From contig CAJAQO010000279.1 of the NCBI GenBank assembly GCA_903944085.1, positions 1 through 54,133 of the forward strand: a stretch of 54,133 bases of DNA, in the 5' to 3' direction. The translations under genes were made by a program, and so were the position numbers. Shown piece by piece: positions 33,987 to 43,255 of this stretch. The notes under the pieces are model-generated. The model had not been told where the DNA came from. It was given only the letters and a program-made list of their open reading frames with translations, and made no database searches. Each line of letters begins with the position of its first letter. The stretch's first letter is position 1. Source of the stretch: an uncultured Verrucomicrobia subdivision 3 bacterium. Its GTDB lineage: Bacteria; Verrucomicrobiota; Verrucomicrobiia; Limisphaerales; UBA11358.

Positions 33987-36900
33987 ATGGTGCATTCCCG
34001 CAGTGTTTTCCCAATCGGTTGCCGGCTTATCGCTGCGACTTTTTTACTGTTTCAATTGAGCACGCTGGCCGAGGCCAAAAGCATCCGGCTGCGCAACGAG
34101 CTTATCGAGACGGATTCGCCAACCAATCGCGCGGTATTGGCCGCCGCGCGCCACGCGGGCAACGTGGTATCCGGCCTCTTTCTCATCCAGTTTAACGGCC
34201 CGGTGGAACCGGCCCGTCGCGCGCAATTGCAAAGCGCCGGCGTCGAATTGATCCAGTATGTGCCGGACGATGCGTTCATCGCCAAATTAAAACAGGTGTC
34301 GCCGGCGACGGTCGGGGCCATGAGTTTTGTCAACTGGATTGGGCCTTATCGCACGGAACATAAAATTCATCCGCGCCTGACCGCCGCCGCTGGCAGCGCG
34401 GCAAAAACCAAAGCGCCGGTGCGCGTCAGCATTTTGTTGTCGGCATCGGCGACGGCGGCGGAGCTTGCCGAGGTGCGTTCCCATCTGGCGCAGGTTTATT
34501 CCGAAAGCCGCCTGCGCCAGGGCATCATCGTGCGCGGCGAATTATTGCCGGGGCAACTGGACGCGCTGGCGCAATCCGCCGCCGTCCTCTGGATCGAACG
34601 CGCGGCGAAAAGAAAACTGGTGGATGAATTGGCGTCAAAAATCGTCGGTGGCGATGACGGCCAAATCGCCACGCCCACGGTCACCCAGCAACTCGGTTTC
34701 AACGGTGCCGGCGTGACGGTGTGCGTGGCGGACACGGGGCTGGATTCCGGCGACACCAACACCATGCACCCGGACCTGCGCGGCCGCGTGACGGGCTTTC
34801 AGTTTTATCCGCCGCTGACGGACGGTTCGGACGGCTACGGCCACGGCACGCATTGCGCGGGCATCGTCGCGGGCAACGCGGCGACGGGCGAGACGGACCC
34901 GGACAGCGGCGCGCTTTACGGACTCGGCGTGGCGTCCGGCGCGAATCTGTTTGTCGAACGCATTTTTGATGCGAACGCGAACGAAGTTGATTTTACCAGC
35001 GACGAAACATTGACGCATGATGCGGTCCGGCACGGCGCGAAAATCGGTTCCAACAGTTGGGGCAATGACGTGCAGGGCGAGTATGACACCGACTGCGCGC
35101 AATTCGACGAACTGGTGCGCGACGCGGATGCCGGCACGCCCGGCGACCAGCCTTTCATTTTGGAATTTTCCGCCGGCAATGCCGGGCCGGATACGTCAAC
35201 CATTGGCAGTCCGGCTTGCGCCAAAAATGTGATCGCCACCGGCGCGTCCGAAAATGTGCCGGGCACGCTGGCGATGACTTACGGGCTGTATGCCGACGGG
35301 CCGGATACGATGTGTGATTTTTCCAGCCGCGGGCCGTGCGCGGACGGCCGCATCAAACCGGATTTGGTCGCGCCGGGAAGCTGGATCGCTTCCGCCGCGT
35401 CGCAGGCGGCGCCGGATGAAGCCTCGATCGCGTGGACGGCGATTGATAATTATTACGTGTTCATGGGCGGCACTAGCATGTCCGGTCCGCACGCGGCGGG
35501 CGCGGCGGCGGTGTTCGTGCAATTCTACAAAAGCACCCACACGAACGCGCTGCCCTCGCCAGCGCTGGTCAAGGCGGCGCTGATCAATTCGGCGGATGAA
35601 CTGGACGAAGCCAACGGCGGCCCCGGCCCCATCCCGAACAATGATGAAGGCTGGGGGCGAATCAATCTCGTCAATATCATCACGACCAACGCCAGCGCCG
35701 CGCCGCGCTATTACCAGTATCTCGACCAGACCGTTTTGCTGACGAACAGCCAGGTTTATGCGCAGCACATTTTTGTTCAAGGCGCGGATCAGCCGTTGAA
35801 GGTCACGCTGGCCTACACCGATGTGCCGGGTTTTCCGGGCGCGCTGCCGGCGCTGGTGAATGATCTGGATTTGGAGATGGTCGGACCGGATGGGACGCTG
35901 TATCGCGGCAATCAATTCGGCGGGGGCGAGTCGGTGCCGAACGCGCCCACGCCGGACAAACTCAACAACGTGGAGGGCGTGTATCTCGCGCAGCCGACGC
36001 CGGGCGATTATTTGATTCGCGTGCGCGGCAGCAAAATTGTGCAGGACGCGGTTTCCAACACGCCGGCAATTGACCAGGATTTTGCGCTGGTGACGTCGGG
36101 CGATCTCACGCGGCCGGGCGTGGGCATTATTCTCCTCGACCGGCCCCGCTACACCGCGCCAAGCCTCATTCAATTCGAAGTGCTGGACGTCGCCCGCGCC
36201 GCCAGCAATAGCGTGAGCGTGCTGGTGACGAACCTCACGGCGCACAAGGGACTGACGAACTTGCTGCACGCGCTGGGAAATTACGGCGCGTTCACCGGCT
36301 CAGTGGCCACCGTGACCGGCGTGGCCGGCGCGGGGCAAATCCAGATTGCCAATGGCGATGCGCTGGAGGCGGATTATTTTGATTCGACCGGAACAAAGCG
36401 ATTTGCCACCGCCGTTGCCGACCTCGTGCCGCCCGTGATCAGCGCCGTGACCGCCACCACCGATGTCGGCGTGCTCACGATCACCTGGCAAACCAGCGAG
36501 CCGGCCAACTCGATCGTCCGCTATGGCACGAACAACTCCAATTTGAATTTGTCAGTCACCAATGCCGCGCTCGTAACCAACCACGTGGTCAAACTTACCC
36601 GGCTCATTCCGGGCAAGACGTATTATTTTCTCGTCAGTTCCACGGACGCCGCCGGCAACGCGGCCAACAACAACAACTCCGGCGCGGATTTTACGTTCAT
36701 CGGTCTGGCCACGCCGACGGTGCTGCTGGTGGATGCTTATGACAGCGTGGCGGAAGCGGCGGTTGGCTCGACGGTCATTCCCGACAGCAGCTACACCAAT
36801 GTGCTAACGGCGGCAGGCATCAGTTACGGATTCTGGAAGGTGAATGCGCGCGGCTATCCGCAACTCGCCGACTTGCAGCCGTTCCCGGTGGTCATCTGGC

Positions 36901-39233
36901 GGCTGACGGACGATCAGGTGAATTACGGCGTGGACGCGGACGGCCTGCCGGATCCCACCGCCACGAACAACACGCTGAACGCCCAGCAGCAATTCATGCT
37001 TCAAACCTACTTGAACGGCGGCGGCTCGCTGTTCCTGGCTTCGATGGGAATTCTTTCGCAATTGGGCGACGTGCCGTTCCGGAGGAACATTCTGCAAGTG
37101 GCCGGCTTCATCCAGAATCCCGATCCGCCGGCACCCAATCCCAGCGGCGACGAGGATTTTGGCGTGCCGGCGATTCTGGGTGCGCCCGCCTCGGTTGCCA
37201 ACGGCGTCAACCTGACGCTGAATTACAATAACTATCCCAGCTTCGACGATGGCTTTGGCGATGTCTATGGGCCGGATTTTTCGGACACGTTCACGCCGTC
37301 AGCGGATGCCACGGCAATCACTTTGGAATCAGTGTCGGGCAAGCCATGCGGGATGAGTTACCCCGACACCGGCGTGGACAGTCCCGGCCGCGTCGTGTTT
37401 ATGGCTTTCCCGTTCGACAGCATTCCAACCAATGGCCCGTCGCCGAACAATGCGGTGGCGTTGCTGCGAAGCGTCGTCCAGTTTCTCGCGCCAGGCGCGA
37501 ACGGCGCCGGTGTGGTGTTGCTCGACAACACCATTTACACAACCAACGAAGTGGTCACCGTGGAAATCGGCGATTCCGACCTCGCCGGCACGGGCCAGGC
37601 CACGGCCAGCTTCGTCGCCAGCTCCCGCACCAACCGGACCATAGTGACGCTTTACGAAACCACGCATCCGGGATTGTTCAAAGGTTTCGTCACGCTGGTG
37701 GGCGCGAATGCGGCGACCAATCAACTGCTGGTCCGCAACGGCGACACCATCACGGCGGCGTATTTCGATGCGTCGAACAATAGCAATGTGACCGCCGCGG
37801 CGAGCATTGACACCGTGCCGCCGGTCATTTCGCAGGTGGCCGCGACCACCGATTATTCCAACGCCAAAGTGACTTGGCTCACCTCGAAGTCGGCGGACTC
37901 CTCGGTGCAATACAGCGAGTCGCCGCTGCCCGACCGCGCGTCCTATGTCAGCGCGCTCGTGACCAATCACACCGTTACCGTCAGCGGACTGTCGGCGAAC
38001 CGGACTTATTATTACCAGGTGGTCAGCACCGACCAGGCCGGCAACACCACGGTGGATGACAACAGCGGCAACCTTTTTATTTTCCAAACTCTCAAAGCTC
38101 CGGTGCCGCCGTGGTTCGACAATCTGGAAAGCGGCGCGCCCGGCTGGTCGGTGGTTCCCGATCCGGCAATGGGTTCCGACATCAATTGGACGCTTGGCAC
38201 GCCAAGCAATCCGATGGTGACCAGCGCGCATTCCGGAGCCAACGCCTGGGGCAGCGACCTCAATGGCGACCAGAATTTTTTTCTCGCCAGCAGTTATCTT
38301 TACAGCCCGGTCATTGATTTGTCGGGGCTGACTTCGGCGACGCTCAATTTCTGGCACGCCTGCGATTTCAGTCAGATTTATGAAGATGGGATTGTTTATG
38401 TCAGCACCAACAGCAGCGCGTCGCCCGCCAGTCTGCCGATGGCGGCCGATTTTACCGGCGCGGCGACGACCGGCTGGGAACCGGCGGATGCCGTGGACCT
38501 GACACCGTGGGTCGGCCAGACCATTCAAGTCGTTTTTTATTACGAAGGCGTGGCGTTTGGCTCGACGGTTTATGGCTGGACGATTGACGACATCAGCATC
38601 ACCGGCGGCGCGGCGGGCGGAACGATTAACATCACGAAAAGTCTGGGCCAAGGCAGTTGGTCGCTGTTCTCGCTTTCGCCCATCGGCCTGGTCCCCGTCC
38701 AATCCGACATCACCCCGGCGGTTACCATCAGCAATCTGCCCGCCGGAAAATACGTCGTCCAATTTGATGACGTGCCATATTACATCACGCCGCCTGACCA
38801 AACGAACACGCTGGCCGCCGGCGGCACGCTCAATTTCACCGGCAACTACACGTTTCTTGACGTGAACCACAACGGCATTTCCGACGCTTGGGAGATGGAT
38901 AATTTCGGCGCCGTCGCCACCAACCGCACGCAATTGACGGATACTGATCACGACGGCATGAGCGACTATGCGGAATTCATCGCCGGCACCAATCCCACCA
39001 ACGCCGCCTCGCGGTTTTATTTCACGGGCGAAACCAGCGCGGGCAACCGCCTGGTGCAAATGCAATGGACGGTCGTCACCAACCGGCTGTATCAAGTCAA
39101 TGCCTCCAGCAATCTGCTAAGCTGGCTGCCGGTCACCGGCTGGCTGCAAGCCTCCAATAATCCGGCGATGAATTACACCGTAACCAATGCCGGCGGCAAC
39201 GCGCATTTCTACCGCGTGCAGGTGCGGCCTTGA
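33987..39233 (+). CDS. Large secreted subtilisin-family (S8) serine protease
   Basis: A 1748-residue exported protease. A signal peptide (LIAATFLLFQLSTLAEA, to about residue 30) is followed by a propeptide-like region of about 200 residues. The S8 domain has catalytic D249 (VCVADTGLDS), H286 (GYGHGTHCAG) and S497 (GGTSMSGPHAAG). Next come a jelly-roll P-domain-like part and two FN3-like domains (ITWQTSEPANSIVRYG and VTWLTSKSADSSVQYS). A MAM/laminin-like stretch around 1375-1540 holds DNLESGAPGWSVV. The end has calcium-type D-x-N-H-N-G-I-S-D-A-W-E and DTDHDGMSDYAEF motifs, and the group's typical FYRV tail. ATG 33987 is preceded by TTG 33984. Likely a cell-surface or released protein-degrading enzyme. 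Confidence 0.92.
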   Translation: MVHSRSVFPIGCRLIAATFLLFQLSTLAEAKSIRLRNELIETDSPTNRAVLAAARHAGNVVSGLFLIQFNGPVEPARRAQLQSAGVELIQYVPDDAFIAKLKQVSPATVGAMSFVNWIGPYRTEHKIHPRLTAAAGSAAKTKAPVRVSILLSASATAAELAEVRSHLAQVYSESRLRQGIIVRGELLPGQLDALAQSAAVLWIERAAKRKLVDELASKIVGGDDGQIATPTVTQQLGFNGAGVTVCVADTGLDSGDTNTMHPDLRGRVTGFQFYPPLTDGSDGYGHGTHCAGIVAGNAATGETDPDSGALYGLGVASGANLFVERIFDANANEVDFTSDETLTHDAVRHGAKIGSNSWGNDVQGEYDTDCAQFDELVRDADAGTPGDQPFILEFSAGNAGPDTSTIGSPACAKNVIATGASENVPGTLAMTYGLYADGPDTMCDFSSRGPCADGRIKPDLVAPGSWIASAASQAAPDEASIAWTAIDNYYVFMGGTSMSGPHAAGAAAVFVQFYKSTHTNALPSPALVKAALINSADELDEANGGPGPIPNNDEGWGRINLVNIITTNASAAPRYYQYLDQTVLLTNSQVYAQHIFVQGADQPLKVTLAYTDVPGFPGALPALVNDLDLEMVGPDGTLYRGNQFGGGESVPNAPTPDKLNNVEGVYLAQPTPGDYLIRVRGSKIVQDAVSNTPAIDQDFALVTSGDLTRPGVGIILLDRPRYTAPSLIQFEVLDVARAASNSVSVLVTNLTAHKGLTNLLHALGNYGAFTGSVATVTGVAGAGQIQIANGDALEADYFDSTGTKRFATAVADLVPPVISAVTATTDVGVLTITWQTSEPANSIVRYGTNNSNLNLSVTNAALVTNHVVKLTRLIPGKTYYFLVSSTDAAGNAANNNNSGADFTFIGLATPTVLLVDAYDSVAEAAVGSTVIPDSSYTNVLTAAGISYGFWKVNARGYPQLADLQPFPVVIWRLTDDQVNYGVDADGLPDPTATNNTLNAQQQFMLQTYLNGGGSLFLASMGILSQLGDVPFRRNILQVAGFIQNPDPPAPNPSGDEDFGVPAILGAPASVANGVNLTLNYNNYPSFDDGFGDVYGPDFSDTFTPSADATAITLESVSGKPCGMSYPDTGVDSPGRVVFMAFPFDSIPTNGPSPNNAVALLRSVVQFLAPGANGAGVVLLDNTIYTTNEVVTVEIGDSDLAGTGQATASFVASSRTNRTIVTLYETTHPGLFKGFVTLVGANAATNQLLVRNGDTITAAYFDASNNSNVTAAASIDTVPPVISQVAATTDYSNAKVTWLTSKSADSSVQYSESPLPDRASYVSALVTNHTVTVSGLSANRTYYYQVVSTDQAGNTTVDDNSGNLFIFQTLKAPVPPWFDNLESGAPGWSVVPDPAMGSDINWTLGTPSNPMVTSAHSGANAWGSDLNGDQNFFLASSYLYSPVIDLSGLTSATLNFWHACDFSQIYEDGIVYVSTNSSASPASLPMAADFTGAATTGWEPADAVDLTPWVGQTIQVVFYYEGVAFGSTVYGWTIDDISITGGAAGGTINITKSLGQGSWSLFSLSPIGLVPVQSDITPAVTISNLPAGKYVVQFDDVPYYITPPDQTNTLAAGGTLNFTGNYTFLDVNHNGISDAWEMDNFGAVATNRTQLTDTDHDGMSDYAEFIAGTNPTNAASRFYFTGETSAGNRLVQMQWTVVTNRLYQVNASSNLLSWLPVTGWLQASNNPAMNYTVTNAGGNAHFYRVQVRP

Positions 39234-39434
39234 CGGCTTGGCGAACGGTCGCACGGTCAGCGGAGATTTTTTCGCGTGATTTTTTTCGGTGTGCCGACGC
39301 CGACGGCACGTGGCCAACGACGGGAATTTCAGGGAACGATTAACTGTTGCCCTTGAAGCCGCCCGCTGCCGTTGCGCAAATGTCTTCGGAAAATTATTTG
39401 CCCCGGGCGAAGGAAACAGAAGCTCGTCGTCGGT

Positions 39435-39821
39435 TTAATCCAGCTTTTCACGACCGCCGTAGCCGGTTTCGAGGTCGTGCCAAAATTCAATATCCTCCTC
39501 ATCCGATTCCCAGCAGAGAAACACTTCCTTGCCGCCGATGAGGGTGGGAAAATCAATCAGCCCGCGCGACAAATCTTTGATAAAAATCTGCCGTTCCTGA
39601 AAATCGGCCAGGATCTGCTGCATCGCGGCGAGCGCGCGAATCCATTTATTGACCGTCTCGCCACCGGTGTCCTGCCCTTCGGTGTTCAGACCGCTCAGCC
39701 GCTGTTCGTAGCGGTCCACCTCGACGCGCAGGCGGTTCAATTCCGCCAGCCATTCCCGGATTTCCGGGAGCAGCCGCCGCGCCTCGTCGCGCGTATAATG
39801 TCTGCTGAAGCGGTGTTTCAT
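39435..39821 (-). CDS. DUF2203 family protein
   Basis: A 128-residue protein matching DUF2203. It starts RHYTRDEARRLLPEIREWL, has a coiled helical middle (LRVEVDRYEQRL) and ends with I-D-F-P-T-L-I-G-G-K-E-V-F-L-C-W and D-E-E-D-I-E-F-W-H, the conserved C-terminal strand motif. ATG 39821 is chosen because similarity starts there; a longer in-frame form has unrelated residues. The function of the family is unknown. It lies 75 bases downstream of the COX24-like gene. Confidence 0.9.
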   Translation of the reverse strand: MKHRFSRHYTRDEARRLLPEIREWLAELNRLRVEVDRYEQRLSGLNTEGQDTGGETVNKWIRALAAMQQILADFQERQIFIKDLSRGLIDFPTLIGGKEVFLCWESDEEDIEFWHDLETGYGGREKLD

Positions 39822-39896
39822 GGCAAAAAAAAGACCGTTCGCGGAATTGCACTGGCCAACGACGCGAACGGTTGAAATCACATGGCGTGACAGAAA

Positions 39897-39998
39897 TTAC
39901 TTCTGCCAAGTGCGCTTCTTGTGACGGTTCAAGCGCAGCTTCTTGCGCCGTTTGTGTTTATTTATCTTTGCCTTGCGGCGTTTTTTAAGTGATCCCAT
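39897..39998 (-). CDS. 33-residue COX24/AURKAIP1 (mS38-like) ribosome-associated protein
   Basis: A tiny, very basic protein: [20 protein letters not shown] followed by [13 protein letters not shown]. The K-H-K-R-R-K-K-L-R-x-N-R-H-K-K core is the AURKAIP1/COX24 domain, known in mitochondria as small-subunit ribosomal protein mS38 and present as a short standalone gene in Bacteroidota and Verrucomicrobiota. It probably binds the small ribosomal subunit. The gene ends 75 bases before the DUF2203 start and is too short for usual gene finders. Confidence 0.9.
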   Translation of the reverse strand: MGSLKKRRKAKINKHKRRKKLRLNRHKKRTWQK

Positions 39999-40056
39999 AT
40001 TTGGATGTCCGAATTATTTAGCAAAATTTCCGGCCGAGGCCAATAAAAATCTGCAT

Positions 40057-40932
40057 TCAATAAACCACCTTGTTCAGCGGGTATTCGATGATGCCTTCCG
40101 CGCCGGCGGCTTTCAGTTGCGGAATCAGCTCGCGCACGACCTTTTCGTCAATGATGGTTTCCACCGCGACCCAGCCTTTGAGGCTCAAGTTGGAAATCGT
40201 CGGGTTGCGCAGGGCGGGCAGATCGGCCAGCAGTTTGGCCAGATCTTTTTCGGCGATGTTCATCTTCAAACCGACTTTGGTCTCGGCGTCCAAAGCGCCT
40301 TTGAGCAGCAGCGCCAGCGTCTCGATTTTTTTCCGCTTCCATGCATCTTTCCAGGCCGTGTGGTTGGCGATCAGGCGCGGCGTGGAACTCAAAAGCTCGT
40401 CCACGATGCGCAGTTTGTTCGCTTTGAGCGACGAGCCGGTTTCGGTGACTTCGACGATGGCATCCACGAGTTCGTGCGCCTTCACTTCGGTCGCGCCCCA
40501 GGAAAATTCCACTTCGGCCTTCACGCCGTTTTTCTTGAGATACTTTTTGGTGAGATTGACAACTTCGGTGGCGATGCGTTTACCCTCCAAATCCTTCACG
40601 GATTTCACCGGCGAATTTTCCGGCACGCACAGCACCCAGCGCGCGGGGCGGCGGGAAACTTTGCTGAACATGAATTCGCCGACCTCGTGGATTTTCGATC
40701 CGTTCTCGATAATCCAATCATAGCCGGTAATGCCGCAGTCGAGATAGCCGTGCTCGACGTAGCGGCTGATTTCCTGCGCGCGGATGAGACGGATTTCCAT
40801 CTCGTCGTCGTCCACATACGGCACATACGAACGGCTGCTGACCTGGATGTTGTAGCCGGCCTTGGCCAGCTTTTCGATGGTGGCGTCCTGCAAGCTTCCT
40901 TTGGGCAGGCCAAACCTTAATTTATTGCTCAT
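40057..40932 (-). CDS. hisG: ATP phosphoribosyltransferase (long form)
   Basis: A 291-residue HisG, which joins ATP and PRPP in the first step of histidine synthesis. The start [18 protein letters not shown] and the stretch [11 protein letters not shown] are typical. The PRPP region is around [12 protein letters not shown] and [16 protein letters not shown]. Residues 215-291 form the C-terminal ACT-like regulatory domain ([21 protein letters not shown], split around 240-260), so this is the HisZ-independent long form that is inhibited by histidine. No other his gene is adjacent. Confidence 0.95.
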   Translation of the reverse strand: MSNKLRFGLPKGSLQDATIEKLAKAGYNIQVSSRSYVPYVDDDEMEIRLIRAQEISRYVEHGYLDCGITGYDWIIENGSKIHEVGEFMFSKVSRRPARWVLCVPENSPVKSVKDLEGKRIATEVVNLTKKYLKKNGVKAEVEFSWGATEVKAHELVDAIVEVTETGSSLKANKLRIVDELLSSTPRLIANHTAWKDAWKRKKIETLALLLKGALDAETKVGLKMNIAEKDLAKLLADLPALRNPTISNLSLKGWVAVETIIDEKVVRELIPQLKAAGAEGIIEYPLNKVVY

Positions 40933-41025
40933 GTGAAATATGATTTCGTCAGAATAAGCTTTAGTTTAAGCAATGTTGACGCGGCAAGGCGACTGTTATT
41001 TTTGCTTTCACCACACAAATCTTGC

Positions 41026-41556
41026 CTATTTTACATTCGCGATCTGCCAGTCGCCAGCCACTTTTTTCAAGTTGAACGCGCGAAAGCCCGCCACGGCGTC
41101 GCCGGCATACCAGCGGCCCAGCGCATCCACCGAATCATCCGCGTTCGGCTCGCCGACCTCCGCGCTCAAAATCATCGCCGGCTTGTTGGTATCCTTGTCC
41201 ACGGGCGTTTGGTGGCTCACCAAGGAGGCGTGATAACTCTGCTTGATGGGCGGGTTGTGCGCGGGAAATTTCGCCATCAGCGTCGCCACCTGGGCGTCGT
41301 CGGCCGCCAAAAAAACCGCCGAGTAATCCGCCAAATCCCAGAAATGCCGCTCCAGCAAATAGCTGAAAATCACCTGCTCGATCTTCAACTCGTCGGCACG
41401 CTCCAGCTTTTTTTGCGCCGACGGCACCACCGCGCTGGTCGCCGCCGCCGCCGCGCGGATTTCCGCATCGTCGCTGAAAGCAATGTTTTCGTTGTGCGTG
41501 GCGCAGCCGGTCACCAACGCCAGCAGGCCGAGACAGCATGTAATTTTCAAGTTCAT
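41026..41556 (-). CDS. Putative lipoprotein
   Basis: A 176-residue protein with a lipoprotein signal: MNLKITCCLGLLALVTGC, the lipobox L-V-T-G-C placing the lipidated cysteine at residue 18. The mature part is helical at first (AQKKLERADELKIEQ) and then beta-rich. DALGRWYAGDAVAGFRAFNLKKV near the end resembles conserved hypothetical proteins without a name. It sits between HisG and PurN on the same strand; co-transcription with purN is possible given 33 bases between them. Confidence 0.78.
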   Translation of the reverse strand: MNLKITCCLGLLALVTGCATHNENIAFSDDAEIRAAAAATSAVVPSAQKKLERADELKIEQVIFSYLLERHFWDLADYSAVFLAADDAQVATLMAKFPAHNPPIKQSYHASLVSHQTPVDKDTNKPAMILSAEVGEPNADDSVDALGRWYAGDAVAGFRAFNLKKVAGDWQIANVK

Positions 41557-41589
41557 AATTTTCCGCGAAGCCAGGCGCACTGGCGGGGT

Positions 41590-42213
41590 TTAAGGATTTT
41601 TCCAGATCACGCGCCGGCCGGCCACGGCAATTTCCCCGCGCGCCAGCGCGGCGAGGCACTTCGGATACAGCTCATGTTCCGCCGCGTGGATGCGCGCGTG
41701 CAGGGTTTCCGCCGTGTCGTGGTCGCGCACCGGCACGGTTTGCTGGCCGATGATGGCACCGGAATCCACGCCCGCGTCCACGAAATGCACCGTGCAGCCG
41801 GCCACTTTCACGCCGTAATCCAGCGCCTGCTTCCAGCCTTCAAGACCGGGAAACGACGGCAGCAGCGACGGATGAATGTTGACGATGCGGCCGGCGAACG
41901 CGCGCAGAAAATCGCCTTTCAGCACGCGCATAAAACCGGCGAGCACGATCAAATCCACCTGCGCGTTTTGCAGCGCGGCGACAAACGCGTGCTCGGCGGC
42001 TTCCTCGAGCTTCGTGCGGAATTTTCCCGGCGGCACAAACTGCGCGGGAATCTGCCGGTCGCGCGCGTGCGCCAAAATGCCGGCGGACTCGACATCGCTC
42101 AAGACGACGGCGATTTCCGCCGGAATTTTGCCGGCGGCAATCGCGTCGGCAATCGCGACAAAATTGGAGCCTTTGCCGGAACCGAGGACGCCCATGCGAA
42201 ATGGTGTGTTCAC
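41590..42213 (-). CDS. purN: Phosphoribosylglycinamide formyltransferase
   Basis: A 207-residue PurN that transfers a formyl group from 10-formyl-tetrahydrofolate to GAR in purine synthesis. The PRPP-like loop is V-L-G-S-G-K-G-S-N-F, where the family usually has SGxGSN, so one residue is inserted. LAGFMRVL, the N-I-H-P-S-L-L-P-S-F-P-G-L motif with catalytic Asn and His, and V-H-F-V-D-A-G-V-D-S-G-A-I-I with catalytic Asp are all present. GTG 42213 gives a normal lead-in; the next Met lies six residues on. It is divergent from rex. Confidence 0.93.
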   Translation of the reverse strand: MNTPFRMGVLGSGKGSNFVAIADAIAAGKIPAEIAVVLSDVESAGILAHARDRQIPAQFVPPGKFRTKLEEAAEHAFVAALQNAQVDLIVLAGFMRVLKGDFLRAFAGRIVNIHPSLLPSFPGLEGWKQALDYGVKVAGCTVHFVDAGVDSGAIIGQQTVPVRDHDTAETLHARIHAAEHELYPKCLAALARGEIAVAGRRVIWKNP

Positions 42214-42286
42214 CGCGACTTGAATAGCAGAGCGCGCCGCCAAAACAAGTTGAAAGCAGCCTGGCGATGCGTCCCAAGCGTAATCA

Positions 42287-42333
42287 TCATCGTAATCGTA
42301 ATCTGTTGCCGAACCGGATTACGATTGCGATTA
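42287..42333. repeat. Imperfect hairpin between purN and rex
   Basis: ATCGTAATCGTAATC-type arm (42287-42303) pairs with GATTACGATTGCGATTA (42317-42333) around a 13-base loop, with about three mismatches. The left side carries tandem CGTAAT repeats. GATCTCCGAGATC follows as a second dyad near 42336-42348. One of these may be an operator for the divergent promoters, but neither matches the usual TTGTGAA-n4-TTCACAA Rex site. Confidence 0.6.
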
Positions 42334-42426
42334 AGATCTCCGAGATCTCCGGCTGTATCGTGTCGGACTTGATATACCAGCTTGAAACTTGCCGTGACCG
42401 ATCCCCTGCCCTATTTTTCCGCGGTG

Positions 42427-43056
42427 ATGAAAACCCCCCGGCCCGACATCCCGCGCAAAACGATTTACCGGCTTTCGATTTATCTCCGCTGTCTGGCGCG
42501 GCTGCGCGAGAACAGCCTCGGCACCGTGTCCAGCGAGGCGCTGGCCAAAGCCGCCGGCGTCAAGCCCACGCAACTGCGCAAAGACCTCGCCTATTTCGGC
42601 ACCTTCGGCACGCGCGGCCTCGGCTACGACGTGGCGGATCTTTCCCAGAAAATTTCCAACGAACTCGGCACGTCCAGCCTGCAGCCCGTCATCCTCGTGG
42701 GCGTCGGCAACCTCGGCCTCGCCCTGCTCTCCTATCGCGGCTTTGAAAAGGAAGGTTTTGAAATCATCGCCGCCTTCGATGCCGCGCCGCAGCGGAAGCG
42801 GGACAAGGAAATCAAGCAGCCCATTCTCGGCATGGATGAGCTGGCCAGCTTCATCCGCGAGCATGGCGTGAAAATGGCGATTCTCTCCGTGCCGGTCGCC
42901 GTCGCGCAATCCGTCGCCAACCAGCTCATCGAATGTGGCGTGGCGGGCATTTTAAATTTTGCGCCCATCATGATCGCCGTCCCGGAAGAGGTGATGGTCA
43001 ACAACGTCAACCTCGCCATCGAACTGGAGAACTTGAGCTACTTCATCCAGAGCTGA
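42427..43056 (+). CDS. rex: Redox-sensing transcriptional repressor Rex
   Basis: A 209-residue Rex. The N-terminal winged helix (RLSIYLRCLARLRENSLGTVSSEALAKAAGV, spanning about 14-45) is followed by the family signature QLRKDLAYFGTFGTRGLGYDV. The Rossmann NADH-binding loop is GVGNLGLALLSY, and the domain-swapped C-terminal helix ends NLSYFIQS. It binds NADH and represses fermentation and respiration genes when NAD+ is high. ATG 42427 gives the normal length; a longer form from TTG 42382 adds 15 unconserved residues. Array 3 and its leader begin just downstream. Confidence 0.95.
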   Translation: MKTPRPDIPRKTIYRLSIYLRCLARLRENSLGTVSSEALAKAAGVKPTQLRKDLAYFGTFGTRGLGYDVADLSQKISNELGTSSLQPVILVGVGNLGLALLSYRGFEKEGFEIIAAFDAAPQRKRDKEIKQPILGMDELASFIREHGVKMAILSVPVAVAQSVANQLIECGVAGILNFAPIMIAVPEEVMVNNVNLAIELENLSYFIQS

Positions 43057-43126
43057 CGCGCCGGAGCTGCTGCGTGCTTCGTGCAGGGCTGAACCGTGGC
43101 CGGGGTTCACCCTTTTTTGCCATTGT

Positions 43127-43170
43127 TTCAAACGAATTAGTCATTTGATTGAAATCGTTTGACATTTTTG
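43127..43170 (+). promoter_or_regulatory. Putative conserved leader of array 3
   Basis: TTCAAA (43127-43132), GTCATTTGA (43140-43148) and TTTGACATTTTTG (43158-43170), the same words in the same order as upstream of array 2. TTGACA at 43159 is a perfect -35 consensus; 17 bases later TCAAGT is only a weak -10. It begins about 70 bases after the rex stop and 100-130 bases before array 3. Confidence 0.5.
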
Positions 43171-43255
43171 CGCTGATTGGGTCAAGTCTTTCGCAGTTCA
43201 TGAGAATTTTCGAGACATGTGGTAGTGTCCGAAGCGCAACCGGGCAATCGTCTAA

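Noticed and set aside
33643-34014. 123-codon minus-strand open frame between the aminotransferase and the subtilisin
   Set aside because: It overlaps the subtilisin start, spans low-complexity AAGTAACC repeats and shows no conserved motif.
37329-39095. 588-codon minus-strand open frame opposite the subtilisin gene
   Set aside because: Antisense shadow, rich in Arg and Gly and without domains.
39291-39309. Intrinsic terminator after the subtilisin gene
   Set aside because: GTGCCG and CGGCAC can pair, but the stem is short and no T-run follows.
42336-42348. Rex operator upstream of rex
   Set aside because: GATCTCCGAGATC is a dyad but does not resemble the usual TTGTGAA-n4-TTCACAA site.
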